Part shown: positions 46,103 to 55,399 of the stretch, piece after piece
Layout of the letters: the number at the start of each line of letters is the position of its first letter
How positions within the stretch are numbered: the stretch's first letter is position 1
Assembly (NCBI GenBank): GCA_010405405.1
Contig: MU004231.1
Coordinates: 4,328,884 to 4,392,883 of the forward strand
DNA: 64,000 bases
DNA from: Microthyrium microscopicum
Taxonomy: Eukaryota > Ascomycota > Dothideomycetes > Microthyriales > Microthyriaceae
Direction of reading: 5' to 3'
Position numbers and translations under genes: made by a program
The notes under the pieces: model-generated
The model's input: only the letters and a program-made list of their open reading frames with translations
Told to the model about the DNA's origin: nothing
The model's database searches: none

Positions 46103-47731
46103 TGTGGAAGAGGCAGCTGGTAGACTCGATAGGAGGTAGAAAGGAGGGAAGAAGAAAAAGATGAAAGAGAAGTTGAAAGGGAAGCAAAGTGGTGAAAGTG
46201 TGTTGGAGCGTGGAAATGGTGTTGGAATTGTGGTTATGGAGTTGATAGAATTCGTGGGTCTATAGAGCTTGAGTGATTTTGATCGGGTGTGGGAGCAGTG
46301 TTTTGAAGAATTGTAGGAACGAGGGGATCTCTTCTGCTGAAATAGTAAAAATATTTGGTAGGGAACGGTTTTCAGGTGGACAAGGGAGACTTCAGTGACT
46401 ATCGTCAGTGACTATTTTGGTCCAAAGCGACACCAAAAGCAACCTCTGTCCCAGCGATTCAGTAACTATACCTAGAGACCTACCTGAGTACCTCGATAAG
46501 GTAGCTATCGAGAGGGGAAAGAGTATCGCCACATGATTTGAGTCAGCCATTATGACCAATGGAGACACCAGGTCGAGGCGCGAGAAGTGATCATCCCACC
46601 ACCTCAACCAGCCCGCTTTAGGATATCTTTTTGTGAAAGCGGCTTCATTAACCGCTAGTCGTCTTCCACAGAGGTAGATATCTGAACTCGTTCACTACAT
46701 CGATCACGTATGTTTCAGTGACTGCTATCATTGATTACCTCCCAGAGCGGGCGGACTTGCATTCGCAACTAGGCGAACCAGATTTGCATCCGCAATGCTA
46801 GCAATCAGATCGGATTGACAAGAAATACACCATAGCTGATCAGCTTGTGTAAAGGAGTAAAGTTTTGTTTGGACGCAATTGGAGATTTTGACTATTCGGC
46901 GTGTGGACTTAGAGGTATTTTCACGATATGTAACAGGAAACTCAGAAAATATTGAAGTGAATGACCCTCGAGGCAGACCAGAGATTCCAGAATTCGGACA
47001 TAATGGTGACACAAGTGCGATGTGCTCGCAGTTGGACATCATGGCCTTCAATTCCTACCTTTCCAAGAGGCAAAAAAACCTCAAAAGATCGATATAGAGC
47101 AGACCTTACAAGGAAGAATACCTACCTAGGTAACATAATATTAACTGTATGCTATGGCTTGATAAGCATCATGACTCATGAGTCCTTTCAACTTGTGTTT
47201 TCTTTTGCCTGAAAATGTCATTAGCAAGTATCTCTAGTCGTATACCACTAGACTCAATATCGGGTTCGGGTCGAGGATCTGAGTGGGCCACAATGTTGGG
47301 AAATGACTCGCTCCTAGAACAAGTCAACTTCGGCACTCGAGTATTCCTGTATTACAGCCATGCTTATTCTTAAGCCCCATATCCTCCTGCTCGGCTGCAT
47401 GTTCATCGTTTTCAAATGACAAACGCTGCAAACGGCAAATCACAGTTTCAAACTAGCTGGGGAAATGATCATCTGTCACGCTTTATATTGGAAGAGGTGT
47501 TGTATCATTTGAGTGAGTTTGGTTCATTAATTATAGTACAGTACATTTCAAGCTTCTCCAATGCGATGAAAATAAATTTTCATCTTGCTTGAAGGGAACA
47601 TAACAATTCCTTCATCATAATGGTCGGTACTCCCTACTCGCTATGCAACGGCCACTTTCCCCCTGATCATCTACAGTATCCTCACCGCCTAGTTACCAAG
47701 CGTCGAACCTTGCCGGTTTTGGAATGTCCTT
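46103..47731. other. intergenic between the two FWIPW paralogs
   Basis: 1.6 kb. The first 300 bp is the promoter/5' leader of the 653-residue gene and matches the leader of the other paralog. Several copies of CAGTGACTA or close variants occur (46393, 46405, 46714). The rest holds only short ORFs. Confidence 0.5.
46287..46404 (-). promoter_or_regulatory. duplicated upstream segment, copy 1
   Basis: A block beginning GTGTGGGAGCAGTGTT, with GCTGAAATAGT inside and CTTCAGTGACTATCG at the end, has the same order of motifs as 51056-51142 upstream of the paralog. It lies 185 bp before the ATG of the 653-residue gene. Confidence 0.65.
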
Positions 47732-50700
47732 CTACTTCCAGGGAATCCAGAAATTAGCCGAGGCCGGATTGTGAGTGAAGACTCGTCGCAAAGCGTTGTT
47801 GTGATCGTTAGGTCCCCAACCGCGACTATCGCGACCGTGATGACCGTGATGACCGTGATGACCATGATGACCGTGATGACCGTGATGACCGTGATGACCG
47901 TGATGACCGCGATGATGTCTAGCGGGGATTGGGAGCACGTCTCGAGGAGCGTGGTAAGCTGGATAGTCTGGGAAGTCTGGGAAGGCTGGAAAGGCTGGAA
48001 AAGCTGGAAAGACCGGAAAAGCTGCTGGAAAGACCGGAAATCCTGAATGGGCTGGATAAGCTGGATGAGCTGGTGTAATTTCTTGCCAGTATTCGTTTTG
48101 ATCAAGCACACTATTACAATTCCAGCAGGCGTGACGGAGGCAATAGTCCGTGTGAGCTTCGACACAGCCGAGGCACCCATGCTGTTGACAGTATGGGAAG
48201 ACAAGATGGCCATATCGATCAATACGTTCTTGGAGCGGGGGGTCTATGCACCGTGGCACATATTCCTGCTGATTGTTGGCCGCAGGCTGGACAGCACGAG
48301 AGACGCCCACTTGTGGAGAAGGACGGGCCATTCTATCATTTTCTGGAGCGGACTGGCCAACATTTGAATAGTAGCTGCGAAGAGCCTCATCAGCTGCTTC
48401 TGGCGTTATACCTGGAACACGAAGTCGCCCTTGCAATATTCGCCGCTCCTCTTCCTTTATCATTTCAACAACATTACGACGACTGTTTGAGTCCATGTTT
48501 GCGATGACTTGAGCATGAGTTCGGATCTCAGGAATCGCCTCTGGCACTGGATGAGCTGCTTGCCGAGACATGGCCGGTTGGCGATTCTGTCGTTGCTGCT
48601 GCCAATACTCTAGCTCTATTTGCTGTGCAGCAGAAGCTTGAATATCTCGCAGCTGCTCTTCGCTCAGAGGTGGATGTTGAGTTTGGTTTGGGACTTGTTG
48701 AATTTGGGCAACAGGCTCTTCGATGTGGGGAGCAGGTTGTCGGGTTCGTCTACTTCGTCGAGCTCGTCGAGGAGGCGAGACTTGCTGAACCTCTTGTTGA
48801 ACCTCTTGTTGGTCTTCTTGGTGAACCGCGGGTGTTGGAGCTTGCCGTGGACGAGGAGCAGTAGGTCGTTGCGAGCTCTGACGCTGAGTGCGTAGTGGAA
48901 GATTTGGGGGAATTGGGGAAGGAGTTCGAGTTTGTGGATGAGAGGCTTGAGAAGAGGACGAACGGGTAGATGTAGAAGTTGAGATTTCAGCTCCATCTTG
49001 CACCTCAACAGCAGTCTCTTCTGATCCAAGGGAGCCTTCCTCATCAGCCTGTTCGAGCTGAACTACTTCGTTCTGCACCTCAACAGCAGTTTCAGCTATT
49101 ATAGAGGACTCTTCCTCGTCAGACTGTTCTGAGGGAACCGCTTTCTTTGTCTCGTCAGCATCATCCATCTTGTAAGGTGGCTTATAGCTACGAACCTGAC
49201 GTGAAGACGGCTTGGAAGAGGTGCCAGTCGCAGTATTTATACCACTTTTGACGTTTTTGGGCTTGGGCACCGCAGGAGTGGCCGCTGTCAGTGTTTGACG
49301 CGTAGTCGGCGCTGTTTGACATGAAATGATGGTCACCTTGAAAGGTACAGCCGCTCGTGATGGCTGAACAAGGCCATTATTCGAGATGGTCTTGTTTGCG
49401 CTAGCAGACGCAGGTTTTGACCGTACAGCAGCCCAGTTTGGTAAGTCAAGTGGTGTCAAGTTTGTGCTCGCGGACGTAGATTTTGAGCGCACAGCAGCCC
49501 AGTTTGGCGAACCAATTGTCGTTGAGACGGTATTCTTTGTGCCAACGGACGGAGATTTGGACCGTTCAGCAGCCCGGTTTGGCGACTCAAATGAATTCAG
49601 GATGTCATTTTTCGTGCTAGCGGATGTAAGTTTTGACCGAACAGCAGCCCGGTTTGGCTGTTCCAATGCCTTCAAGTTTGTGCTCGCGGGGGGAGATTTC
49701 GACCGCAAAACAGCAGCCCAGTTTGGCGATTCCAGTGTCTTCGAGATCTTTTTTCTCGTGCTAGCGGATGTAGACTTTGACCGTACAGCAGCCCAGTTTG
49801 GCGAGTCAAATGATTTCGAGTTTGTACTCGCGGACGGAGATTTTGACCGTACAACAGCAGCCCAGTTTGGCGAGTCGATTGTCGTCGAGAGTCCTGTCTG
49901 GCCAATCTCGTTGGTTTGAGCTGGACTGTCGTGTCCAGGCGTCGCTGGCAACTTATTGCGACCAAAGCTATTCGTTTGTGCTGATTTGCGCTGTCCAGAG
50001 GTCGTCGAGATCTCAGTCTGGCCGAACAGATTGCTCTGGGTTGAATTTGACTGTCCAGGTGTCGCCCAGAATCGATCATTGGAGCTATTGCTCTTTATGC
50101 TTACAGCCGAAGATTTTGTCCCCGTCTTGGCTGACTTTGGCTTTCCAAATGTTGCAGGGACGCCTGTCCCAGCAATTGGGTTAGTTGGAGTTGTATTTTG
50201 CTGAATGATATTATTCCCGCTCCAAGCAGATCCAGTGGTCGCTCTAGCAGCTGAGTGATTGATACTTGCGTTGTCAACAACGGCCTGAAACGAAGGCGAT
50301 CTTGAAGCCTTCTTCCCAGCAGCTGAGTCGTTGCCACTTGCATTATCAACAATTGCTTGAAATGAAGTTGATCTTGATGCCTTCGTCCCCTTGTTCTTGA
50401 AGATAACCAGTGGGGATTCATTCTCCTTGTCCTCGTCTTCTTCGTCGTCCTCATGAATCGTCATAGATTGTAGGCGTGAAGACAATCCATGGCGGCTGGA
50501 TACGCTTCGTGGACGAGGTTTAGGAAAGAGCGGCGAAGGGCTGGCCTCTCGTTCGCTCTCTTGATCAATCGTGGCACGGAAGATGGGCTTAGATCGACGA
50601 GTCTCCCGGGGTATTCCAGAACCACCAGTTCCATTTCGTGGGGGAGGCTCGGGCCAGAACGGAGGAGGCTGCACTTGTTCTTCTGCTAAGGTTTCAAACG

Positions 50701-50884
50701 CGAAGCCAGATTGGACTTTCTTGTGCTTCTTTGACACCGGTGTAGAGTCGGAATCAGATGTTTGAGATCCTTCGAGAGATCCTTTTGTGTTTGGCGCGTA
50801 TTCGGCAATATCTACTGACGCCGGTAGAGTTGAAGCTCCGAGTGGCATGCGAGAAGCCTTGGCTTTAGCTTTCTTACCGCCCAT
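47732..50884 (-). CDS. large repeat-rich paralog with Cys/His cluster and FWIPW tail
   Basis: A single frame of 1050 residues, paralogous to the gene at 44141. Both start MGxxAKAKA and share SRHGLSSR, an aromatic/acidic TI-x-EDE...EDKEN stretch and the FWIPW plus basic residue C-terminus. Features in order: Ser-rich N-terminus; about eight copies of a 22-25 residue repeat with core PNWAAVRSKS.SAST (residues about 330-500); an acidic Glu/Val-rich segment; Gln/Pro-rich, Arg-rich parts; a Cys/His cluster near residue 920 (YCQQHGCLGCVEAHTDYCLR then HACWNC) that may bind zinc; a run of FPAFPAF; a His-His-Gly run; and VFTHNPASANFWIPWK. No UIM was seen here. It is probably a mostly disordered protein; function unknown. 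Confidence 0.7.
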   Translation of the reverse strand: MGGKKAKAKASRMPLGASTLPASVDIAEYAPNTKGSLEGSQTSDSDSTPVSKKHKKVQSGFAFETLAEEQVQPPPFWPEPPPRNGTGGSGIPRETRRSKPIFRATIDQESEREASPSPLFPKPRPRSVSSRHGLSSRLQSMTIHEDDEEDEDKENESPLVIFKNKGTKASRSTSFQAIVDNASGNDSAAGKKASRSPSFQAVVDNASINHSAARATTGSAWSGNNIIQQNTTPTNPIAGTGVPATFGKPKSAKTGTKSSAVSIKSNSSNDRFWATPGQSNSTQSNLFGQTEISTTSGQRKSAQTNSFGRNKLPATPGHDSPAQTNEIGQTGLSTTIDSPNWAAVVRSKSPSASTNSKSFDSPNWAAVRSKSTSASTRKKISKTLESPNWAAVLRSKSPPASTNLKALEQPNRAAVRSKLTSASTKNDILNSFESPNRAAERSKSPSVGTKNTVSTTIGSPNWAAVRSKSTSASTNLTPLDLPNWAAVRSKPASASANKTISNNGLVQPSRAAVPFKVTIISCQTAPTTRQTLTAATPAVPKPKNVKSGINTATGTSSKPSSRQVRSYKPPYKMDDADETKKAVPSEQSDEEESSIIAETAVEVQNEVVQLEQADEEGSLGSEETAVEVQDGAEISTSTSTRSSSSQASHPQTRTPSPIPPNLPLRTQRQSSQRPTAPRPRQAPTPAVHQEDQQEVQQEVQQVSPPRRARRSRRTRQPAPHIEEPVAQIQQVPNQTQHPPLSEEQLRDIQASAAQQIELEYWQQQRQNRQPAMSRQAAHPVPEAIPEIRTHAQVIANMDSNSRRNVVEMIKEEERRILQGRLRVPGITPEAADEALRSYYSNVGQSAPENDRMARPSPQVGVSRAVQPAANNQQEYVPRCIDPPLQERIDRYGHLVFPYCQQHGCLGCVEAHTDYCLRHACWNCNSVLDQNEYWQEITPAHPAYPAHSGFPVFPAAFPVFPAFPAFPAFPDFPDYPAYHAPRDVLPIPARHHRGHHGHHGHHGHHGHHGHHGHHGHHGRDSRGWGPNDHNNALRRVFTHNPASANFWIPWK
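47832..47912 (-). repeat. 9-bp minisatellite coding (His-His-Gly)n
   Basis: About nine near-perfect head-to-tail copies of GACCGTGAT (plus strand) keep the frame and code a His-His-Gly run near the C-terminus of the 1050-residue protein. Such arrays usually vary in length between strains. Confidence 0.9.
49396..49885 (-). repeat. 66-75 bp in-frame tandem repeats (about 8)
   Basis: Units share GCAGCCCAGTTTGG and a downstream GACCGTACA-like segment at intervals of about 66-75 bp. All differ by multiples of three, so the coding frame is kept. They code the PNWAAVRSKS repeats. The opposite strand is open over the same span as a by-product. Confidence 0.8.
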
Positions 50885-51882
50885 TGCGATTATAGTGATT
50901 CTTGAAATCTATATAGGAGAAAAGGGATGATGGAAGAAAAGAAGAAAGAGGAATCGGGGAAGTGTGGTTAAGTAGGAACAGGTTTGGAAGCAGTGTTGAG
51001 GGTGTTGTTGGGAGTTGTTATGTTATGGGAGTTGCAGATGTTTGTGGGGTTTGGAGTGTGGGAGAAGTGTTGTAGAAGGATTTGGGAACGAAAGAAAGTT
51101 GCTTGCTGAAATAGTGTTCGAGAGAAGCTTCAGTGACTACTATCACATAGCAGCTTGACCGAATGCGGCCTGAAGTGACTGCACGAGCCAGGAAAGATAC
51201 CCAATATGGGAAAACTGGCAAGAACAGTGAAGGAATATCAGTAGACACTCCAACTCCGCGAGAGGACCAATGGAGGAGCCTGTCGAGGTTGAGAGAAGGT
51301 AGCCATAATGGGAGGCATGCACTGATGGTGTTGAACTCTCATATTCCGGTTGTCAGGCCAGTGATGATCGTGCGTAGAGGTTGATATATGGCAGCTACAT
51401 CTTGAAGTTCCACCTGAAAAGTTTCGACGACTGCGAATGGGCGTCGCGTCTATGGCCACAATATGATGAACATCTTGTAGCTGGAGCTGTCAAAAAGTGT
51501 CATCACTTGTGCTGTTATCATGACATGAGTCTTCCCAGCGAATACTCCAAACAGATATCTATAATCAATGAATAATGACATCTCTGCAGTATAGGAAGAA
51601 GTAATTGTTTTCCAACAAAATGACCTCTCACAGCTCGAGATTTTAGTCTTTGAATATCACCTGCAGGGCAATTAGTTTCTTAACGCCTTAGAAATGGACA
51701 TCGACATACCTTCAATGCGAAACCATTGGATATGGTTTTGTGTTCTCCTGAAGAGTCACCTTTACGCAAATAACGGACCCAAAACTGTCAAGCCCCCTGG
51801 GTTATGTTGAAAATCAAGATACGATTCAGTATTGATCCTTCATAATTATATCAATAATCCACCCCCATCGTATGCCATGTCC
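50885..51882. other. intergenic, promoter of the large paralog
   Basis: About 1 kb upstream of the 1050-residue gene and downstream of DAP1. The proximal part aligns with the upstream DNA of the other paralog. No further gene is supported. Confidence 0.5.
51056..51142 (-). promoter_or_regulatory. duplicated upstream segment, copy 2
   Basis: GTGTGGGAGAAGTGTTG, GGAACGA, GCTGAAATAGTG and GCTTCAGTGACTAC occur in the same order and strand as in 46287-46404, about 170 bp before the ATG of the 1050-residue gene. This supports tandem duplication that included the promoter. Confidence 0.65.
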
Positions 51883-52446
51883 TCACTTCTTCTCCTTGAC
51901 CTCCTCACTCCCAACCGGCACCAACTTCCCCACAACCAAATACTTCTCCAAAAACCTCTCCTCCCACCCCTTCAGCGCCTCCATCTGCCCCTCATCTAAG
52001 TCTTTGAGCGGATCCAACGGCCCCTGCAAATCCTCCGTCAACATACTCTCATCAAAGCTCCCCAACGCCAACCCCCTACTCGCATCCCGCCCCGCAAAGT
52101 TCGCATATGGTCCGCCCGGTCCGTAAAAGTTTCGTCCCGGCGATACATCGAAGACTTGGCCGCGCACGGCGAAATAGATGGGTTTGTTGGCGGTGCCGTC
52201 GAATTCGGTGAGCTCAGGGGGGGTGAAGACGCGGAAGACGGTGGGTGGTGGAGCGGCTGGGGCGGTGGGGATTGTTCGTGGACGGAGACGTAGGTAGATT
52301 AGGAGGGCGAGGAGGGAGATGAGGATTAGATTTATGGGGGTGCCGATTGAGGCGCTGGGTTGGATGTTAGGTATGATGATGGGAGATGTTGGGGATGCTT
52401 ACACTTGTGTTGCGTCGGGATGGTCGGGGGAGGCTTGTTTGTCCAT
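51883..52446 (-). CDS. DAP1: cytochrome b5-like heme protein DAP1 (MAPR/PGRMC family)
   Basis: Exons 52446-52403 and 52354-51883, with a 48-bp intron (GTAAGC..., branch CCTAACATC, acceptor CCCAG), give 171 residues. DAP1 binds heme and supports sterol C14-demethylase (Erg11/CYP51) in the ER. A short lumenal N-terminus (MDKQASPDHPDATQV) precedes a membrane helix (INLILISLLALLIYLRLRP). The MAPR cytochrome b5-like domain starts at VFRVFTPPELTEFDG, and GRNFYGPGGPYANFAGRDAS is the signature with the Tyr residues used for heme binding. The tail is rich in Lys and Glu. It is the last intact gene before the right AT-rich desert. Confidence 0.93.
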
Positions 52447-53415
52447 GATGGGTGGTTGTGGTGGATTAGATGTCTTCTTTGGTTCTGGGTCTAGCTTTGA
52501 GAGTACTTTGATGACCCAATGAATGGTCTTTGAAATGTAGAAAAGGGTTGCGACAATGAATTGTGGTTAAGATGCTGGAGATGTAAAGTAGTTTGACGTC
52601 AAGGTTGAAACGTAGGAAGCTCGGACCTTTACAGGTTAGAACACGCGACTTCTGGAGATCATAATCCTCCCAACTACAATCCCCATTCCCCAACCATTCT
52701 GCCAGTTCAAGAAATACATAAGTCTACATGTGATGTTTAGTCCTCAGAAACCTCTCCCTTGATCGGTTCATCAAAGGCAGCGGGTTGAAATAAGTCCAAC
52801 CTTATAGGCTCATGTCCACGTGCGATCAATGGAAAAGGAACCTGAAACTTGAAGGGACCGAGGATACGTTGGCTGTCAACGAGTCAACCAGCAGCAATGT
52901 TACAGAATGAGAGTGACATTGTCGCCCAAGACCAATGGCTCAGAACATCAACATTTTCCCGGTCCTGGTGGTACAATGAACAGGAGAAGTTAACCACAGG
53001 CTTATAAGCTTTACAAACGGGAACGCAAATCAATGGACGGGTGCAAACGGCATTTCAATGAACCTAGTAACGACAAATCGAGAAGACGATGATGATATTT
53101 CGCTGGCGTATTGAAAGGGAGGCTCCGTTCTAGTTTGAAACACAAGCACAGATGACTTTGGGAGGCCGAGAGAGCCACACCACGACGCTTGGCTGCTTTG
53201 TATCGACAAGGCGAACCATGGGTGTAATCCTCGTGCTCAGGGGTCTGGATGGGCAACGGGCAACGGATAACTTGGGGAACTCAGGGATCAGACCTGGGGA
53301 GGATGTTGTAGGAAATAATGAAATAAAAGCTCAGAGACCCTTGGATGCACATTGTTGACAGGCGATAAAGGTGTTAGTGACAGAAGGTTCGTTCCAAACC
53401 CTGGATCTGCGCTAG
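52447..53415. other. intergenic, end of the gene island
   Basis: About 970 bp of normal composition with the DAP1 promoter at its left end. Only short ORFs without domains are present. Composition changes abruptly at about 53.4 kb. Confidence 0.5.
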
Positions 53416-53434
53416 TCCTAATCTAGGATTAGGA
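53416..53434. repeat. perfect palindrome at the desert boundary
   Basis: TCCTAATC and GATTAGGA flank a 3-bp centre exactly where the AT-rich block begins. It could be a chance palindrome or a terminal feature of the outermost repeat. Confidence 0.5.
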
Positions 53435-54296
53435 AGTAGAAATACTAAAATTTAGCCTCTATTAGCTATTACATCTTTTTGCCTTTTTTACCCCTTTCTA
53501 TATATTACTTTTGCCTCTATTATAGCCTAAATTCTAGGCTCTAAGAAGATACGTTTTACGTCTTTAATAAGGTATAAATATTATAGTTATTATAGTAGTT
53601 AGTTAATTAGATTCTTTAATATTTCCTTTACTAATTCTATATTCCTTAAGCTATATAAACTATATTTTATTAGTTATAAGCCTAGTATTCTAATATATTT
53701 TTATTATTTTATTATTCTATATATAAATTTTTTATAAACTATATTATTATAATCTCCTAAATTCTAGCTATTACTATATACTAGTTTTAGTATTAATACT
53801 TAATATTTAAATTATAAATTAACTTATAATATTGCTTCTAAAGTTATAATCGTTACTAAAGCTAAAACTACTATCTAAAGCTATTACTCTTTTAAGGTAG
53901 AGTTAGAAAGTACTTTACTTTACCTATTCTCTTCTATAGTAACTTATACCTCTCTTTATTACTTTACTATTTATAATACTTATTTAAATTATTAAGAAGT
54001 AATAAAAGAACCTTACTATATTATTTAATAGTAAGAAAGAATAAGAAATTAGCAAATTAAATTAAGAAATTACCTAAAGAGGTAATTCTATAAATCTTAA
54101 GAATATAAATATTCTTTTATCCTCTCTTCTTTTTTTTTTCTTCTTTTCTTCTTTATTACGTACTTTAAGCTTTATGCCTTTACTAGTACTCTTTTTACTA
54201 TATTTAGCGTTTATATAACCTTTACTATTAAGTTCCTAGCATATTCTTAATCTTAATAATTTTTTAAAAGCTATTACTTCCTTAAACTCTTAATAT

Positions 54297-54580
54297 ATTA
54301 ATAGCCTTAGTATTAGTAGTACTAAAATATACTAATAGCCTTAATATTTATAAAGGTAAAGTATAAGTAATACTTCTTACTACTTTTAATTACTATCTAA
54401 TCCTTTAGTCTTTAATAATTCTTTTATTACTATTACTTCCTTAACTTTAAGGACTTAATTACTAGTAGTCCTTACCTTTAAGGACTTAACCTCTTTACTA
54501 AGCCTAATACGCTAATAGCCTTAGTATTAGTAGTACTAGAGTACGCTAATAGCCTTAGTATTAGTAATACTAGATAATGC
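54297..54580. repeat. 34-bp direct repeats in two clusters
   Basis: A unit containing CTAATAGCCTTAGTATTAGT occurs at about 54297, 54330, 54509 and 54543. Spacing within each pair is about 34 bp. Confidence 0.65.
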
Positions 54581-54882
54581 CTTCTAACTCCTTAATAATA
54601 ACTATATTATTATACTTACTACTTCCTTTCTTATAGACTTAAGCTACTAAGTAAGTCTCTTAGAGAAACTTACTATTAATATTATATAAACTACTACTAT
54701 TATTCTTTAACTTTAAGGACTTAATCTCTTTACTACCTTAGCTATAATAATACTAAAACCTATACTACTTTTAAGTATATTCTAAATTCCTATAGAATAT
54801 TATTAATAATCCTACTACTATTAACCTAACCTTAGTACTTTAGTCTAAGCCTAATACGTTATAACTAAAAGGTATATTTAGT

Positions 54883-54993
54883 AAAGATATATAAGTGTCT
54901 AATTATTCTATATTCTATTCCTAAGTAGAGTAGAAGAAGCATTTAGCGAAGATATATAAGTATCTAATTATTCTATATTCTATTCCTAAGTAA
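54883..54993. repeat. two 65-bp direct copies
   Basis: A segment with GATATATAAGTRTCTAATTA and TTCTATATTCTATTCCTAAG is repeated after about 65 bp with few differences. Confidence 0.75.
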
Positions 54994-55101
54994 AGAGACA
55001 TAACGCTAAGCTTAAACTACTTAAAGAGGAAATCTTAGAGGCCTAAAAGGTATAAATATCTTCTCTTACTTATTCTTCTCTTCTTCTTCTTCTTCCTCTA
55101 T

Positions 55102-55162
55102 ACTAAGGTAGTATCTCTTAAATAGAGGTATAGAGATACTAAGGTAGTATCTCCTAAACAAA
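55102..55162. repeat. two 37-bp direct copies
   Basis: TACTAAGGTAGTATCTC is repeated after about 37 bp, with similar flanking bases. Confidence 0.65.
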
Positions 55163-55399
55163 GTAATAACCTATTAGAAGTACTTATTATAAGCTTACAT
55201 ATACTTCCTCTAAATAGACTAGACGTAAATTACCTAAATAAGTAATCCCTTATTTTTTAGGAGTATAAAATACTTTCTTCCTCTTCTTCTTTACCTCTTC
55301 TTTTTCTTCTTTTATATACTAAGATAGTTCCTCTAAATTAGAAGTATCTCTAAAATAGCCTACTAAGCTAAAGGAATAAGCCATAGTAACTTAATATAG

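Noticed and set aside
47832-47912. CRISPR-like array
   Set aside because: The repeats are contiguous 9-bp coding units without spacers, in a eukaryotic gene.
49386-49919. 177-codon repetitive plus-strand ORF as a gene
   Set aside because: It is antisense to a repeat array within a long coherent gene; kept only as a low-interest observation.
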